Positions 7,126-15,627 of a stretch of 15,697 nt of DNA are shown in pieces. The DNA is taken from assembly GCF_902491285.1 (NCBI RefSeq), contig NZ_CABUHK010000104.1, positions 1 to 15,697 of the forward strand, in the 5' to 3' direction. A program made the translations under genes and the position numbers. The notes below the pieces were generated by a model. The model was not told the DNA's origin. It did no database searches and worked only from the letters and a program-made list of their open reading frames with translations. Source of the stretch: an uncultured Bacteroides sp. Lineage in GTDB: Bacteria > Bacteroidota > Bacteroidia > Bacteroidales > Bacteroidaceae. Position 1 is the stretch's first letter, and every line of letters starts with the position of its first letter.

Positions 7126-7160
7126 GAACTAAGGGCTACATTAGCAATCAAATATGCCTC

Positions 7161-7206
7161 ACCGCGCTGGCTCCCGTCCTTACGGAAGCCGACGCGGTAT
7201 TTTTTT
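7161..7206 (+). terminator. Intrinsic terminator of the dtd operon
   Basis: ACCGCG (7161-7166) pairs with CGCGGT (7193-7198). Inside, GGCT/AGCC and CCGT/ACGG extend the stem around a CCTT loop. A T run covers 7200-7206. Confidence 0.85.
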
Positions 7207-7254
7207 CTATAAAAAAAATCTAAAGATAGTTATCCGGCAATCAAGAAAATTCCT

Positions 7255-7262
7255 TATCTTTG
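7255..7262 (+). promoter_or_regulatory. -7 element upstream of the structured leader
   Basis: TATCTTTG matches TANNTTTG; the -33 region is poor (TTA about 22 bases upstream). Transcription would begin near 7267, giving a leader of about 265 nt before the DUF1266 ATG. Confidence 0.5.
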
Positions 7263-7320
7263 TAAATGACTTAGCGAAGAAAGTATAGCTAATTAGTTAT
7301 ATTAGAGAACGTTTCATTTA

Positions 7321-7499
7321 TTACCATCTTCCTGGAATTCGGCAAAATTCAAAGTTATGAGCGGTAATAAGCAAACGGGTCTCACGCACCTTCATGTATA
7401 TACTTTTGTTATATATCGAACGGAGCGTGGGACTGTTGCTTGTATTATCATAACGGCTTGCCGAAGCCTCAGGAAAATACATGGCAACAGTTCTCACGC
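7321..7499 (+). repeat. Long imperfect inverted repeat with three mutually complementary arms
   Basis: Positions about 7321-7390 and 7421-7490 are imperfectly complementary over nearly their whole length, with conserved blocks TTCCTG, TTCGGCAA, GTTATGA, TAATA, AGCAA and CACGC. The stem closes over an AT-rich tip (7391-7420). The block 7371-7387 (GCAAACGGGTCTCACGC) recurs in the same orientation at 7484-7499 (GCAACAGTTCTCACGC), while 7425-7439 (GCGTGGGACTGTTGC) is complementary to both. The middle arm can therefore pair with only one of them at a time. It may be a structured switching leader for the DUF1266 gene, or a MITE-like mobile palindrome. Confidence 0.7.
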
Positions 7500-7531
7500 T
7501 TTTCGTGAATTTTAATGGTATAGCACGAAGG

Positions 7532-8212
7532 ATGGAGACACACATAAAAACCTTACGATCCAACCCTAACCCCTTGAATCTCTTCCTTGGAAGTAAGAGA
7601 AAAAAGGGGCTGCGTATCGGTTATATGGAAGCTGCACTGAATGGTTTTTATCTCAACTCCATAGATACCGGTGTGCATCCGCAAAAACTATCCAGCTTCT
7701 TGTCTGAAGATTATCATTGTGCCGATACCGAATCTGTCACCGGATTATTTCAGTTTCTCATCAACGAAGGCGATAGGATTTCCTACCAAATCATGCTCCC
7801 CTATCTGCTCTCCACAAGCAACATCTGCGAATTTGAGGAAATCATCCGGGAACGCTTTTTCGGAGTGGAACGCTTTATCCAACAAGGAAAGAATCTATAC
7901 AATTTCGTGAAGTATACAGAGGAAAGAAGAGACCCGATCATATGGATAAATGATTTGGAAAGAGGAATTGCCGGATGGGATATGGGACTGCTGGTAGGAT
8001 TAGTCCGTGCCGCTTTGGGTAGCGGGTACATTGCGAAAGAAGAAGCCTGGAAGTACATTGAACAAGCAAATGAATTATGCGCTAACGACCTCCTCACAGC
8101 GGAAGAGATAGACAAGAGTTACTTACTTGGAAGAGCGATGAAATCAGGGAAAATAGAAGATTGGGATAGGGTGCTGTCTTGTTATTCGCTTCTCGACAAA
8201 TACCGGAAGTAA
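7532..8212 (+). CDS. DUF1266 domain protein
   Basis: The product (226 residues from ATG 7532) has no established function. The C-terminal half resembles DUF1266: GWDMGLLVGLVRAALGSGYI, then EEAW, then SYLLGRAMKSG, matching the family pattern of a W-D-x-x-R/L helix, a gly-rich turn with 'seeeAW', and a 'yllGR' end. No signal peptide or membrane segment is visible, so it is probably cytoplasmic. The start is uncertain: an in-frame ATG at 7481 would lie inside the upstream palindrome, so METHIKTLRS at 7532 is preferred. It follows a long structured leader and ends exactly where the convergent polyprenyl synthase gene ends, with no terminator between. Confidence 0.7.
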   Translation: METHIKTLRSNPNPLNLFLGSKRKKGLRIGYMEAALNGFYLNSIDTGVHPQKLSSFLSEDYHCADTESVTGLFQFLINEGDRISYQIMLPYLLSTSNICEFEEIIRERFFGVERFIQQGKNLYNFVKYTEERRDPIIWINDLERGIAGWDMGLLVGLVRAALGSGYIAKEEAWKYIEQANELCANDLLTAEEIDKSYLLGRAMKSGKIEDWDRVLSCYSLLDKYRK

Positions 8213-9187
8213 TTATTTTTCGCGGTCTACCACATAATCCAGATAAGCACGAAGTGCCACGCAAACATCCGAGTCCGGCAGAGAAGCCAACAAGTCGAAA
8301 GCCTTCTGTTTATACGCATTCATCGTCTGTATAGCATATTCGATACCGCCATTTTCTTTGACATATTCAATCAAACGGGCTATTTCATCGGGAGTAGCCG
8401 TGCCTTCCTTCACTTTGAAAGCAATCTCTCGCACAGCGCTGTCCTTCGTTTTATTCAGCACATACAAGGCGGGCAGAGTCAGCTTTCCTTCAAGCATGTC
8501 ATTACCTGTCGGCTTACCTATCTCCTTGCTATCAAAGTAGTCGAAAATATCGTCTTTTATCTGAAAGCAGATACCGATATATTCACCCAACAAACGGGCT
8601 GATTCCGCTTCTTCCTCTCCCACTCCCACCGAGAAAGCGGCAGCTTTCGTACAAGCAGCGAAAAGGGCGGCGGTTTTCTTACGGATTACATCGAAATAAA
8701 CTGATTCGGAAAAACTATGATTGCTTACATTGGAAAGTTGGAGCAACTCACCGTCGGCAAGATCCTGCCCCAATGAAGACACCAGTTGGATGATAGGATG
8801 GCTGTGTGTCTGCTCGGCGTGAACCAGGCTCGTAGCCAGCAGATAGTCGCCCGTCAGCACAGCTACCTTATTATTAAAGATAGCATTCACCGAAAGTTGT
8901 CCGCGACGTTCGGTACTCTCGTCCACAACATCGTCGTGTACCAGGCTGGCCGTGTGAAGCAATTCCAAGGAAACTGCCGCATGAAGCGTGGAAGGGCGGA
9001 CAGCACCGTAAAGGCGCGCTACCAACAAGACAAGAATAGGACGCATCATCTTACCATTCCTCTGCCGTATATGGGATACGACACTGTCGAGCAATGCATT
9101 CGAACTGGAAAGAGAACTATCAAAAAGATTCTTGAAGTCCCCCAGTTCCGCTTCAATCGGAGTTCTGATGAGTGAGATACTGTCCAT
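8213..9187 (-). CDS. Trans-polyprenyl diphosphate synthase (IspB-like)
   Basis: This 324-residue enzyme adds isopentenyl diphosphate units to an allylic starter in trans, making the long prenyl tail used for menaquinone. The first aspartate-rich motif is LVHDDVVDE (82-90, Asp85/86/89), followed by the arginines of STERRGQ (Arg94/95); the second is QIKDDIFDY (209-217, Asp212/213/216). The KT at 171-172 and GNDMLEGKLTLP (228-239) are also conserved. Small residues before the first motif (HTASLV) fit a long-chain synthase, but exact chain length cannot be read. The gene diverges from polA across 87 bp; its stop abuts the DUF1266 stop. Confidence 0.92.
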   Translation of the reverse strand: MDSISLIRTPIEAELGDFKNLFDSSLSSSNALLDSVVSHIRQRNGKMMRPILVLLVARLYGAVRPSTLHAAVSLELLHTASLVHDDVVDESTERRGQLSVNAIFNNKVAVLTGDYLLATSLVHAEQTHSHPIIQLVSSLGQDLADGELLQLSNVSNHSFSESVYFDVIRKKTAALFAACTKAAAFSVGVGEEEAESARLLGEYIGICFQIKDDIFDYFDSKEIGKPTGNDMLEGKLTLPALYVLNKTKDSAVREIAFKVKEGTATPDEIARLIEYVKENGGIEYAIQTMNAYKQKAFDLLASLPDSDVCVALRAYLDYVVDREK

Positions 9188-9205
9188 TTATACACAATTT
9201 GAGTA

Positions 9206-9213
9206 CAAAAGTA
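9206..9213 (-). promoter_or_regulatory. -7 element of the polyprenyl synthase promoter
   Basis: On the minus strand TACTTTTG (9213-9206) matches TANNTTTG, with a short leader of about 13 nt to the ATG at 9187. The -33 element is weak. The small palindrome AATACGGTATT (9228-9238) lies between this promoter and polA. Confidence 0.5.
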
Positions 9214-9274
9214 ATAATAAAACGCTTAATACGGTATTTTTTTGTACTTTTACCATGAAAAATTAATTAAATCT

Positions 9275-12124
9275 ATGGATTCAGATAATAAATTATTTCT
9301 TTTAGACGCTTATGCACTGATATACCGGGCGTATTACGCCTTTATCAAGAACCCAAGAATCAACTCCAAAGGATTCAATACTTCCGCCATCCTGGGATTT
9401 GTCAATACCCTCGAGGAAGTGCTGAAAAAAGAGAATCCGACGCATATAGGAGTGGCTTTCGACCCTTCGGGTCCCACCTTCCGCCACGAAGCTTTCGAAC
9501 AATATAAAGCACAACGCGAAGAGACTCCCGAGGCAATCCGGCTTTCCGTACCTATTATAAAGGACATTATAAAGGCATACCGTATTCCTATCCTCGAAGT
9601 GGCAGGCTATGAAGCCGACGACGTGATAGGAACCCTTGCCACCGAAGCCGGCAGACAGGGTATCACCACGTATATGATGACACCGGACAAGGACTACGGA
9701 CAGTTGGTGAGCGACAAGGTATTCATGTACCGTCCCAAGCATACGGGTGGTTTTGAAGTAATGGGCATCGAAGAGGTAAAAGCCAAGTTTGATATCCAGT
9801 CGCCCTCGCAAGTGATTGACATGCTCGGCCTGATGGGTGATGCTTCGGACAATATCCCCGGCTGCCCCGGTGTAGGAGAAAAGACGGCACAGAAATTGAT
9901 TGCCGAATTTGGCAGCATCGAAAATCTGTTGGAGCATACCGACCAACTGAAAGGGGCGCTGAAAACGAAAGTGGAAACGAACCGTGAAATGATTATCTTC
10001 TCGAAGTTTCTGGCAACTATCAAAATCGACGTACCTATCCAACTAGAGATGGATGCACTCGTCCGCGAAGAGGCAGACGAAAACTCACTCCGCAGTATTT
10101 TTGAAGAATTGGAGTTCAGGACTCTCATTGACCGCGTACTCAAAAAAGAGTCCGCCGGAAATGGAGTGACGATGACAAGCGGAAGTAAGACGACAACCGG
10201 AAAAGGCACTCCCGCCCCTCTCCCACTTTTTCCCGAAGAAGGGGGAGCCGTACAAGGCGATTTATTTGCAAATTTCACGGCCAGTGAGCCGGGCGAAGCC
10301 AAAAAATCAAATCTAGAGACGTTAGATTCGCTCAAATGCAACTACCAACTCATTGATACAGAAGAGAAAAGACGAGAAATTATTCAAAAGTTACTTACAT
10401 CAGAAATTCTCTCGCTAGACACGGAGACCACCGGAACGGAGCCGATGGACGCAGAACTGGTCGGAATGAGTTTTTCCATTGCTGAAAATGAAGCATTTTA
10501 TGTGCCGATTCCCGCCGAACGAGAGGAAGCGTTAAAAATCGTCAATGAGTTCCGCCCGGTATTCGAAAATGAAAACTCGCTGAAAGTCGGACAGAATATC
10601 AAATACGACATGATCGTTCTTAAAAATTATGGAGTTGAAGTGAAAGGCCCGCTTTTCGATACAATGATTGCCCACTATGTTCTTCAACCGGAACTTCGTC
10701 ACGGGATGGATTATCTTGCAGAAATTTATCTGCACTACCAGACAATCCATATCGACGAACTGATTGGACCGAAAGGAAAGAATCAGAAGAATATGCGCGA
10801 CCTCGACCCGAAAGATGTATATCGTTATGCTTGCGAAGATGCAGACGTAACGCTGAAGTTGAAGAACGTGTTAGAAAAAGAACTGAAAGAGAATGACGCC
10901 GAACGGCTGTTCTATGATATAGAGATGCCGCTTGTTCCGGTACTGGTCAATATAGAACGGAACGGAGTGCTGCTGGATACGGAAGCGCTGAAACAATCGT
11001 CCGCCCATTTCACCGCACAGATGGAACGCATTGAAAAGGAGATTTATGAGCTGGCAGGCGAAACCTTCAATATCGCCTCGCCCAAGCAAGTCGGTGAAGT
11101 CCTGTTTGACAAACTGAAGATTGTAGAGAAAGCGAAAAAGACCAAGACGGGGCAGTATGTCACTTCGGAAGAAGTGCTCGAAAGTCTTCGCCACAAGCAT
11201 CCGGTGGTAGAGAAGATTCTGGAACACCGCGGATTGAAGAAGTTACTGGGAACGTATATCGACGCCCTTCCCCTGCTTATCAACCCACGCACAGGACGGG
11301 TACATACCTCTTTCAATCAGACAGTCACTGCCACGGGACGCCTCAGTTCGAGCAATCCGAACTTGCAGAATATTCCTATCCGCGACGAGAACGGGAAAGA
11401 AATCCGCAAAGCATTCATTCCCGACGAAGGCTGCCTTTTCTTCTCTGCGGACTACTCGCAGATTGAATTACGTATCATGGCACATCTCAGCGAGGACAAG
11501 AACATGATTGACGCTTTCCTCAGCAATCACGATATTCATGCCGCCACGGCTGCGAAAATCTACAAGATAGACTTGAATGATGTTGATTCCGACATGCGCC
11601 GCAAGGCAAAAACCGCTAATTTCGGCATTATATATGGTATATCCGTATTCGGTCTTGCCGAACGGATGAACGTAGACCGGAAAGAAGCCAAAGAACTTAT
11701 CGACGGATACTTCGAGACTTATCCGGGAGTGAAGGCCTATATGGATAAAAGTATCCGGATAGCCCAGGAAAAAGGCTATGTAGAAACAATTTTCCACCGG
11801 AAACGCTTCCTGCCGGACATTAATTCACGAAATGCCGTTGTACGCGGATATGCGGAACGGAATGCGATTAACGCGCCTATCCAGGGAAGCGCTGCGGATA
11901 TTATCAAAGTAGCCATGGCACGCATTTACCAACGGTTCCAGGCGGAAGGCATACAGGCGAAGATGATTCTGCAAGTACATGATGAATTGAACTTCAGCGT
12001 TCCCATCAATGAGAAAGAACGCGTGGAAGAAATCGTTATCGAGGAAATGGAGAAAGCATACCGTATGCACGTCCCCTTGAGAGCAGATTGCGGATGGGGC
12101 AAAAACTGGCTCGAAGCACATTAA
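9275..12124 (+). CDS. polA: DNA polymerase I
   Basis: PolA fills gaps in excision repair and removes RNA primers during replication. The 949-residue protein has three complete domains: the N-terminal 5' nuclease (about 1-300, with EADDVIG and DASDNIPG blocks), a proofreading 3'-5' exonuclease with Asp382/Glu384 (DTETTG), Asp445 (GQNIKYD) and Asp522 (YACED) all present, and the family A polymerase with motif A DYSQIELR (Asp726), motif B RRKAKTANFGIIYG (775-788) and motif C HDE (902-904). A low-complexity S/T/G/P-rich linker of roughly 50 residues separates the 5' nuclease from the exonuclease. ATG 9275 is preferred to the in-frame TTG at 9242, which lies in the likely promoter. Confidence 0.97.
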   Translation: MDSDNKLFLLDAYALIYRAYYAFIKNPRINSKGFNTSAILGFVNTLEEVLKKENPTHIGVAFDPSGPTFRHEAFEQYKAQREETPEAIRLSVPIIKDIIKAYRIPILEVAGYEADDVIGTLATEAGRQGITTYMMTPDKDYGQLVSDKVFMYRPKHTGGFEVMGIEEVKAKFDIQSPSQVIDMLGLMGDASDNIPGCPGVGEKTAQKLIAEFGSIENLLEHTDQLKGALKTKVETNREMIIFSKFLATIKIDVPIQLEMDALVREEADENSLRSIFEELEFRTLIDRVLKKESAGNGVTMTSGSKTTTGKGTPAPLPLFPEEGGAVQGDLFANFTASEPGEAKKSNLETLDSLKCNYQLIDTEEKRREIIQKLLTSEILSLDTETTGTEPMDAELVGMSFSIAENEAFYVPIPAEREEALKIVNEFRPVFENENSLKVGQNIKYDMIVLKNYGVEVKGPLFDTMIAHYVLQPELRHGMDYLAEIYLHYQTIHIDELIGPKGKNQKNMRDLDPKDVYRYACEDADVTLKLKNVLEKELKENDAERLFYDIEMPLVPVLVNIERNGVLLDTEALKQSSAHFTAQMERIEKEIYELAGETFNIASPKQVGEVLFDKLKIVEKAKKTKTGQYVTSEEVLESLRHKHPVVEKILEHRGLKKLLGTYIDALPLLINPRTGRVHTSFNQTVTATGRLSSSNPNLQNIPIRDENGKEIRKAFIPDEGCLFFSADYSQIELRIMAHLSEDKNMIDAFLSNHDIHAATAAKIYKIDLNDVDSDMRRKAKTANFGIIYGISVFGLAERMNVDRKEAKELIDGYFETYPGVKAYMDKSIRIAQEKGYVETIFHRKRFLPDINSRNAVVRGYAERNAINAPIQGSAADIIKVAMARIYQRFQAEGIQAKMILQVHDELNFSVPINEKERVEEIVIEEMEKAYRMHVPLRADCGWGKNWLEAH

Positions 12125-12257
12125 AGGCAAGTAATGCACACACTACCCACATAGTGCATACCCACAAAACAGAAGCCGGAATAACTAATAACATTATTTA
12201 ACCCGGTATCCATAAAGCTAGAAAAAGGAACACTTCCCCTACGAAGTGATTCGTTCT
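12125..12257 (+). other. Hairpin-rich 3' untranslated region after polA
   Basis: No gene is seen. ATGCAC (12134-12139) can pair with GTGCAT (12154-12159), or alternatively CACTA (12141-12145) with TAGTG (12152-12156). CACTTC (12231-12236) pairs with GAAGTG (12243-12248) just before the terminator. The stretch could stabilise the polA message end or be processed into a 3'-derived RNA; neither is shown. Confidence 0.45.
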
Positions 12258-12290
12258 ATATCCGGCAGATTGACTGCCGGATATTTTTTT
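12258..12290 (+). terminator. Strong intrinsic terminator after polA
   Basis: An 11-bp perfect stem (ATATCCGGCAG at 12258-12268 with CTGCCGGATAT at 12274-12284), a 5-base loop and seven T residues ending at 12290. Confidence 0.9.
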
Positions 12291-12365
12291 GTCACCAATC
12301 TTGGCAAAAAGCAAACGACACCGCCTACCCCTTATTGACATTTTGATAATATTTCGTCTTTAAAA

Positions 12366-12397
12366 TTGCATAAATACCAAATTAATATGTAAGTTTG
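12366..12397 (+). promoter_or_regulatory. Promoter of the DUF3836 gene
   Basis: TTG (12366-12368), a 21-base spacer and TAAGTTTG (12390-12397) fit the Bacteroidetes consensus. The start near 12403 gives a leader of about 56 nt. With the terminator upstream this makes the gene a monocistronic unit. Confidence 0.7.
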
Positions 12398-12458
12398 CAG
12401 CGTAAAACTGATACAGTTATAGAAATATGAAAGTATAACTCAAAAAACTTAAATAGCC

Positions 12459-12854
12459 ATGAAAGCAAAAGTATCTTTAAAAATGTTCGTTTTATCAGCA
12501 GTTCTTCTTGTTGTGTCGCTTGCTACTTCTGCACGTAGCTACGATGGTCAGTTGGTTTACAACCCGGTAGAAGAAAATGGTGTAACAGTAGGACAAACCG
12601 TTTACAAAATGGACGGAAACACTCTTGCCAACTACATGAAATACAATTATAAGTACGATGACAACAAACGTATGATCGAAAGTGAAGCCCTGAAATGGAA
12701 CAGCAGTAAGGAAGAATGGCAAAAGGACTTGCGCATCAACTACATTTATGAGGGCAAGACCGTCACTACCAACTATTATAAATGGAACGCCAAGAAACAA
12801 GCCTACGTATTGGTTCCCGAAATGACCGTTACGATGGATAATACAAATATGTAA
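12459..12854 (+). CDS. Secreted DUF3836 family protein
   Basis: This 131-residue protein resembles DUF3836, a small exported family common in Bacteroides with no known function. A Sec signal peptide is clear: basic MKAKVSLK, a hydrophobic core, and a probable cleavage after TSA (residue 25). No lipobox cysteine is present, and the mature part contains no cysteine, so it is likely periplasmic or released rather than lipid-anchored. The mature region holds two copies of one unit, Y-x-Y-D/E-...-K-W-N-x-x-K-x-x-W/Y (64-87 and 95-117), suggesting a repeated beta-strand pair. It has its own promoter and converges with the two-component operon. Confidence 0.8.
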   Translation: MKAKVSLKMFVLSAVLLVVSLATSARSYDGQLVYNPVEENGVTVGQTVYKMDGNTLANYMKYNYKYDDNKRMIESEALKWNSSKEEWQKDLRINYIYEGKTVTTNYYKWNAKKQAYVLVPEMTVTMDNTNM

Positions 12855-12890
12855 CATAACTCTCTCTCATTCTAATATTCTAACAACAAG

Positions 12891-12924
12891 AGACGCCGCT
12901 CCTGATGAAGAAGTGGCGTCTTTC
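12891..12924. terminator. Probable bidirectional terminator between DUF3836 and response regulator genes
   Basis: AGACGCC (12891-12897) pairs with GGCGTCT (12915-12921) around a 17-base loop. The T content downstream is modest (TTTCATTT on plus), so efficiency is uncertain, but the position between convergent genes fits. Confidence 0.6.
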
Positions 12925-12952
12925 ATTTACAATATCCAACCGGGGGCCGGTA

Positions 12953-13732
12953 TCACAACACATAAAAGCGTTCTTGAAGCTCTTTTAGGAAATTCCTGGA
13001 AATTATCAGATCATTCTTATCCTGAAAAGGCGGATAAAGCAGGCAACATTTACCATCAATCATAGCCAGAAAATTCACATTTACAATAGCAGACTGACTA
13101 ATCTGCACGAAAGCTTGTGAATAACTTATAATATCTTCTGCCCTTGTATTCCGTTTCAGGTTCAGGCGCGTTTGGTTAAACAACACCACCTGCCATTGGC
13201 GTTTATCTTTCAGATATTCAAAGAAACCGATTTCTTCGAGCCGAAGCAATTTGAATCCTGTCACCGTGCTAATCATAAACATACCATGCTGTGGCATCAA
13301 GGCGCTGATGGAAGACGCAAAAGAAGGCGGGGGAAGCAAAGTGGAAGTTGAGATAACCTTCCGGTAACGGTCTATAATCACTTTCAAATCGTCCCTTTCG
13401 AAAGGTTTCAACAAGAAATCGAAAGCCGACTCACGCAAGGCCTGCAACAGATACTTATCATAAGAAGTATAGAACACGACTTTCATATCCCACAGCACAT
13501 CATCCCTTATATCACTCAGCAAGTTAAGCCCTAGTATATCAGGAAGTTCCACATCCAGAAACAATAAATCCGGATGCAACTCCATAATCATCTTTTTACC
13601 TTTCACACCGTTGCCTGCTACCCCCTTTACCTCAAATTCACGATAGGGATCCAATTCCCGACGCAAAGCATCAACCGCCGTACGTTCATCGTCAACGATG
13701 ACCACTTTATACTTTTCTTCCGTCTCCATCAT
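12953..13732 (-). CDS. LytTR-type response regulator
   Basis: This 259-residue DNA-binding response regulator is the partner of the kinase upstream. The receiver domain is complete: acidic pair Asp14/Asp15 (VIVDDE), phosphoacceptor Asp60 (LLFLDVELPD), Thr89/Ser90 (VFYTSYD) and Lys109 (FLLKPFE). The C-terminal part (about 150-259) has the LytTR pattern, with the GFKLLRLEEIGFFEYLKDKR and AFVQISQSAIVNVNFL segments. Its ATG overlaps the kinase stop by four bases (ATGA), so the two are translationally coupled. The target genes are unknown; the neighbouring DUF3836 gene is convergent and has its own promoter. Confidence 0.93.
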   Translation of the reverse strand: MMETEEKYKVVIVDDERTAVDALRRELDPYREFEVKGVAGNGVKGKKMIMELHPDLLFLDVELPDILGLNLLSDIRDDVLWDMKVVFYTSYDKYLLQALRESAFDFLLKPFERDDLKVIIDRYRKVISTSTLLPPPSFASSISALMPQHGMFMISTVTGFKLLRLEEIGFFEYLKDKRQWQVVLFNQTRLNLKRNTRAEDIISYSQAFVQISQSAIVNVNFLAMIDGKCCLLYPPFQDKNDLIISRNFLKELQERFYVL

Positions 13733-15627
13733 AAATCATAAGAAAAACGGAACGGGATATACACCGATACTTGCGTACCGGCCTTTCCATCATTCCTGTT
13801 GGTTATATCAAAACGTATCTTATCATTCTTGTTTTTTGCATTCAGCAGTTGGATAGTCTGATAAAGGACTTTCAGCCCCGTACCGGTTCCATGTGTCGCA
13901 GAAGGCACTTGCGAGAGATACCCCCGCCCGTTATCCGTAACCGTAATACAGATTCCGTTCTCCTGACAGGAAACATATACAACAAGCTCCTTCGCTCCAT
14001 CCTTTCCCGCCAACCCGTGCTTAATGGCATTCTCCACAGGAATCTGTACAATCATAGAAGGAACCATGATACGGGTTGCGTCCAATCCGTCCCCAATTGT
14101 GACTGTTGAGGTGAAACCTTCCCCGAGACGCCCTTTCTCCAAGTCAATGTAAGAACGTACAAAGTCCAGTTCGTCCTGTAGGGGCACGCTCAGTTTTTCC
14201 GTCAGCTCAAGGCTTCGGCGGAGATATCCCACCAGTCCCATCAGATTATTTCTCACTTCTTCCGAACCATTGAACTGGTTAATCTCACGCCCCAACACAT
14301 TGAAAATAAAATGAGGAGAAATCCGGCTACGCAGGTTCTCCATCCAGATGCGGTTTATCTGCCGGAAAAAACGTTCACGAAGAAATTCCCGTTTCTTACG
14401 CATATACCAGATAATGACCAGCGTACCTGCCACAAGCAGCACGCAGACAAGCACCCAAATATAAACATTCAACTTCAAGACCCTTACCTCAGCGGCCTGT
14501 TGCTGAATCTGTATCTCCTTACGCAATACAATCGTATCCTGCTGATAACGCATATCCAGTTCGGCGACACGCATTTGTATCCGTTCGCTACGGATGGAAT
14601 CATCCAAACGGCGATCACGTTTCAGATATTCATAGGCGTGGCGGTAATCACCGGTACGTTCAAAATAATGCTGGAGATACCGGTTGCGTATGGTCAGCAT
14701 ATTGGCATCAAGATGCCCCACGGGATTCGTACGGGCAATCATCTTCTGCGCCTGTGCCATATTCCCTTTCTTCAGGGCAAGCTCGATCATTTGGGTTTCG
14801 ATGTAGTAGACAGCAGAATTATGCTGTATTTTTTGAAAGAAACGGTAACTCTCGTCCAGGCATATTTGTGCGGAATCGAGGTTATCAGTCAATACATACA
14901 ATTCTCCCAGGTTCACTTTGATAAAGTTCTGTTCGAATACCATTTGCGAATGGGCAGATACCAGTTCATTCGCCCTGCGCATGTATTTCAAAGCTTCCTG
15001 ATAGTCTTTCCTGTAATAATAATAGTTACCGCGGTTATTAAGAAACGTCCATTTCTCCCCTACATTCATGTCATCGAAGAACTGTTCTGCCAGTTCATAA
15101 TAGTGATTCGACAAGTCGAAGTCACGTAAGTCCATATAGGTTTGTCCCAGTCCATAGTAGACAGGGAACTTCGTATGTTCGGACAAATTCAACGAATCAC
15201 AGAGAAACAAAGCACGGCGATAATATGAAGCGGTATGCGCCAAGTCGCCACGATGCAGATAAGCATCGGCTATGTTGATGCAAATATCCGGAAGACGCTG
15301 CAATTTCTCCCCTTCCAGACAGTACTTATACGCCTGTTTATAGTTCATCATGGCAGAATCAGGGCGGTTCAACTGCATCCACACATTCCCTTCCATATTA
15401 TAAATCTCGGCCAACACACTATTCCACCGCGGACATCTGACAGCTTTAGGCGAAAATGCCTTCACCCGGCGATGATAATAAAAAACGGAGTCAAAATCGG
15501 AAGAAACGAAGAATGTTTTTCCGTACAAGGCGAGAAGGCGGTAATAATATTGGGAATCCTGTACCTGCGCCAGTGCGTCACGTACCTGTGAGCGGGAATA
15601 AAGTACATTGGAGAACAGAGAATCCTG
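13729..15627 (-). CDS. TPR-containing membrane histidine kinase, 5' end missing
   Basis: The visible 632 residues begin at the terminal repeat, where an in-frame TGA (15633-15631) lies within the repeat, so the native N-terminus and signal sequence are absent. The remainder has about eight tetratricopeptide-like helical pairs (sensory, probably periplasmic), a coiled-coil-like stretch, one membrane helix (YIWVLVCVLLVAGTLVIIWY, about 388-408) and a LytS/YehU-type kinase domain: RISPHFIFNVL with His439, the N box VENAIKHG (Asn533), TDNGRG and HGTGTGLK. The first in-frame ATG is at 15396; a TTG at 15528 is another possible start. Either would give a protein lacking a signal peptide. It is probably inactivated unless the break is an assembly artefact. 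Confidence 0.85.
   Translation of the reverse strand, partial: QDSLFSNVLYSRSQVRDALAQVQDSQYYYRLLALYGKTFFVSSDFDSVFYYHRRVKAFSPKAVRCPRWNSVLAEIYNMEGNVWMQLNRPDSAMMNYKQAYKYCLEGEKLQRLPDICINIADAYLHRGDLAHTASYYRRALFLCDSLNLSEHTKFPVYYGLGQTYMDLRDFDLSNHYYELAEQFFDDMNVGEKWTFLNNRGNYYYYRKDYQEALKYMRRANELVSAHSQMVFEQNFIKVNLGELYVLTDNLDSAQICLDESYRFFQKIQHNSAVYYIETQMIELALKKGNMAQAQKMIARTNPVGHLDANMLTIRNRYLQHYFERTGDYRHAYEYLKRDRRLDDSIRSERIQMRVAELDMRYQQDTIVLRKEIQIQQQAAEVRVLKLNVYIWVLVCVLLVAGTLVIIWYMRKKREFLRERFFRQINRIWMENLRSRISPHFIFNVLGREINQFNGSEEVRNNLMGLVGYLRRSLELTEKLSVPLQDELDFVRSYIDLEKGRLGEGFTSTVTIGDGLDATRIMVPSMIVQIPVENAIKHGLAGKDGAKELVVYVSCQENGICITVTDNGRGYLSQVPSATHGTGTGLKVLYQTIQLLNAKNKNDKIRFDITNRNDGKAGTQVSVYIPFRFSYDL

Noticed and set aside
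7357..7515. 52-codon plus-strand frame, and an overlapping 80-codon minus-strand frame, inside the long palindrome
   Set aside because: Both frames lie across self-complementary sequence, which tends to be open on both strands together. No domain is recognised. A small protein cannot be fully excluded.
14311..15129. 272-codon plus-strand frame opposite the kinase gene
   Set aside because: It is antisense to a well-supported kinase coding region and has no promoter or recognisable domain.
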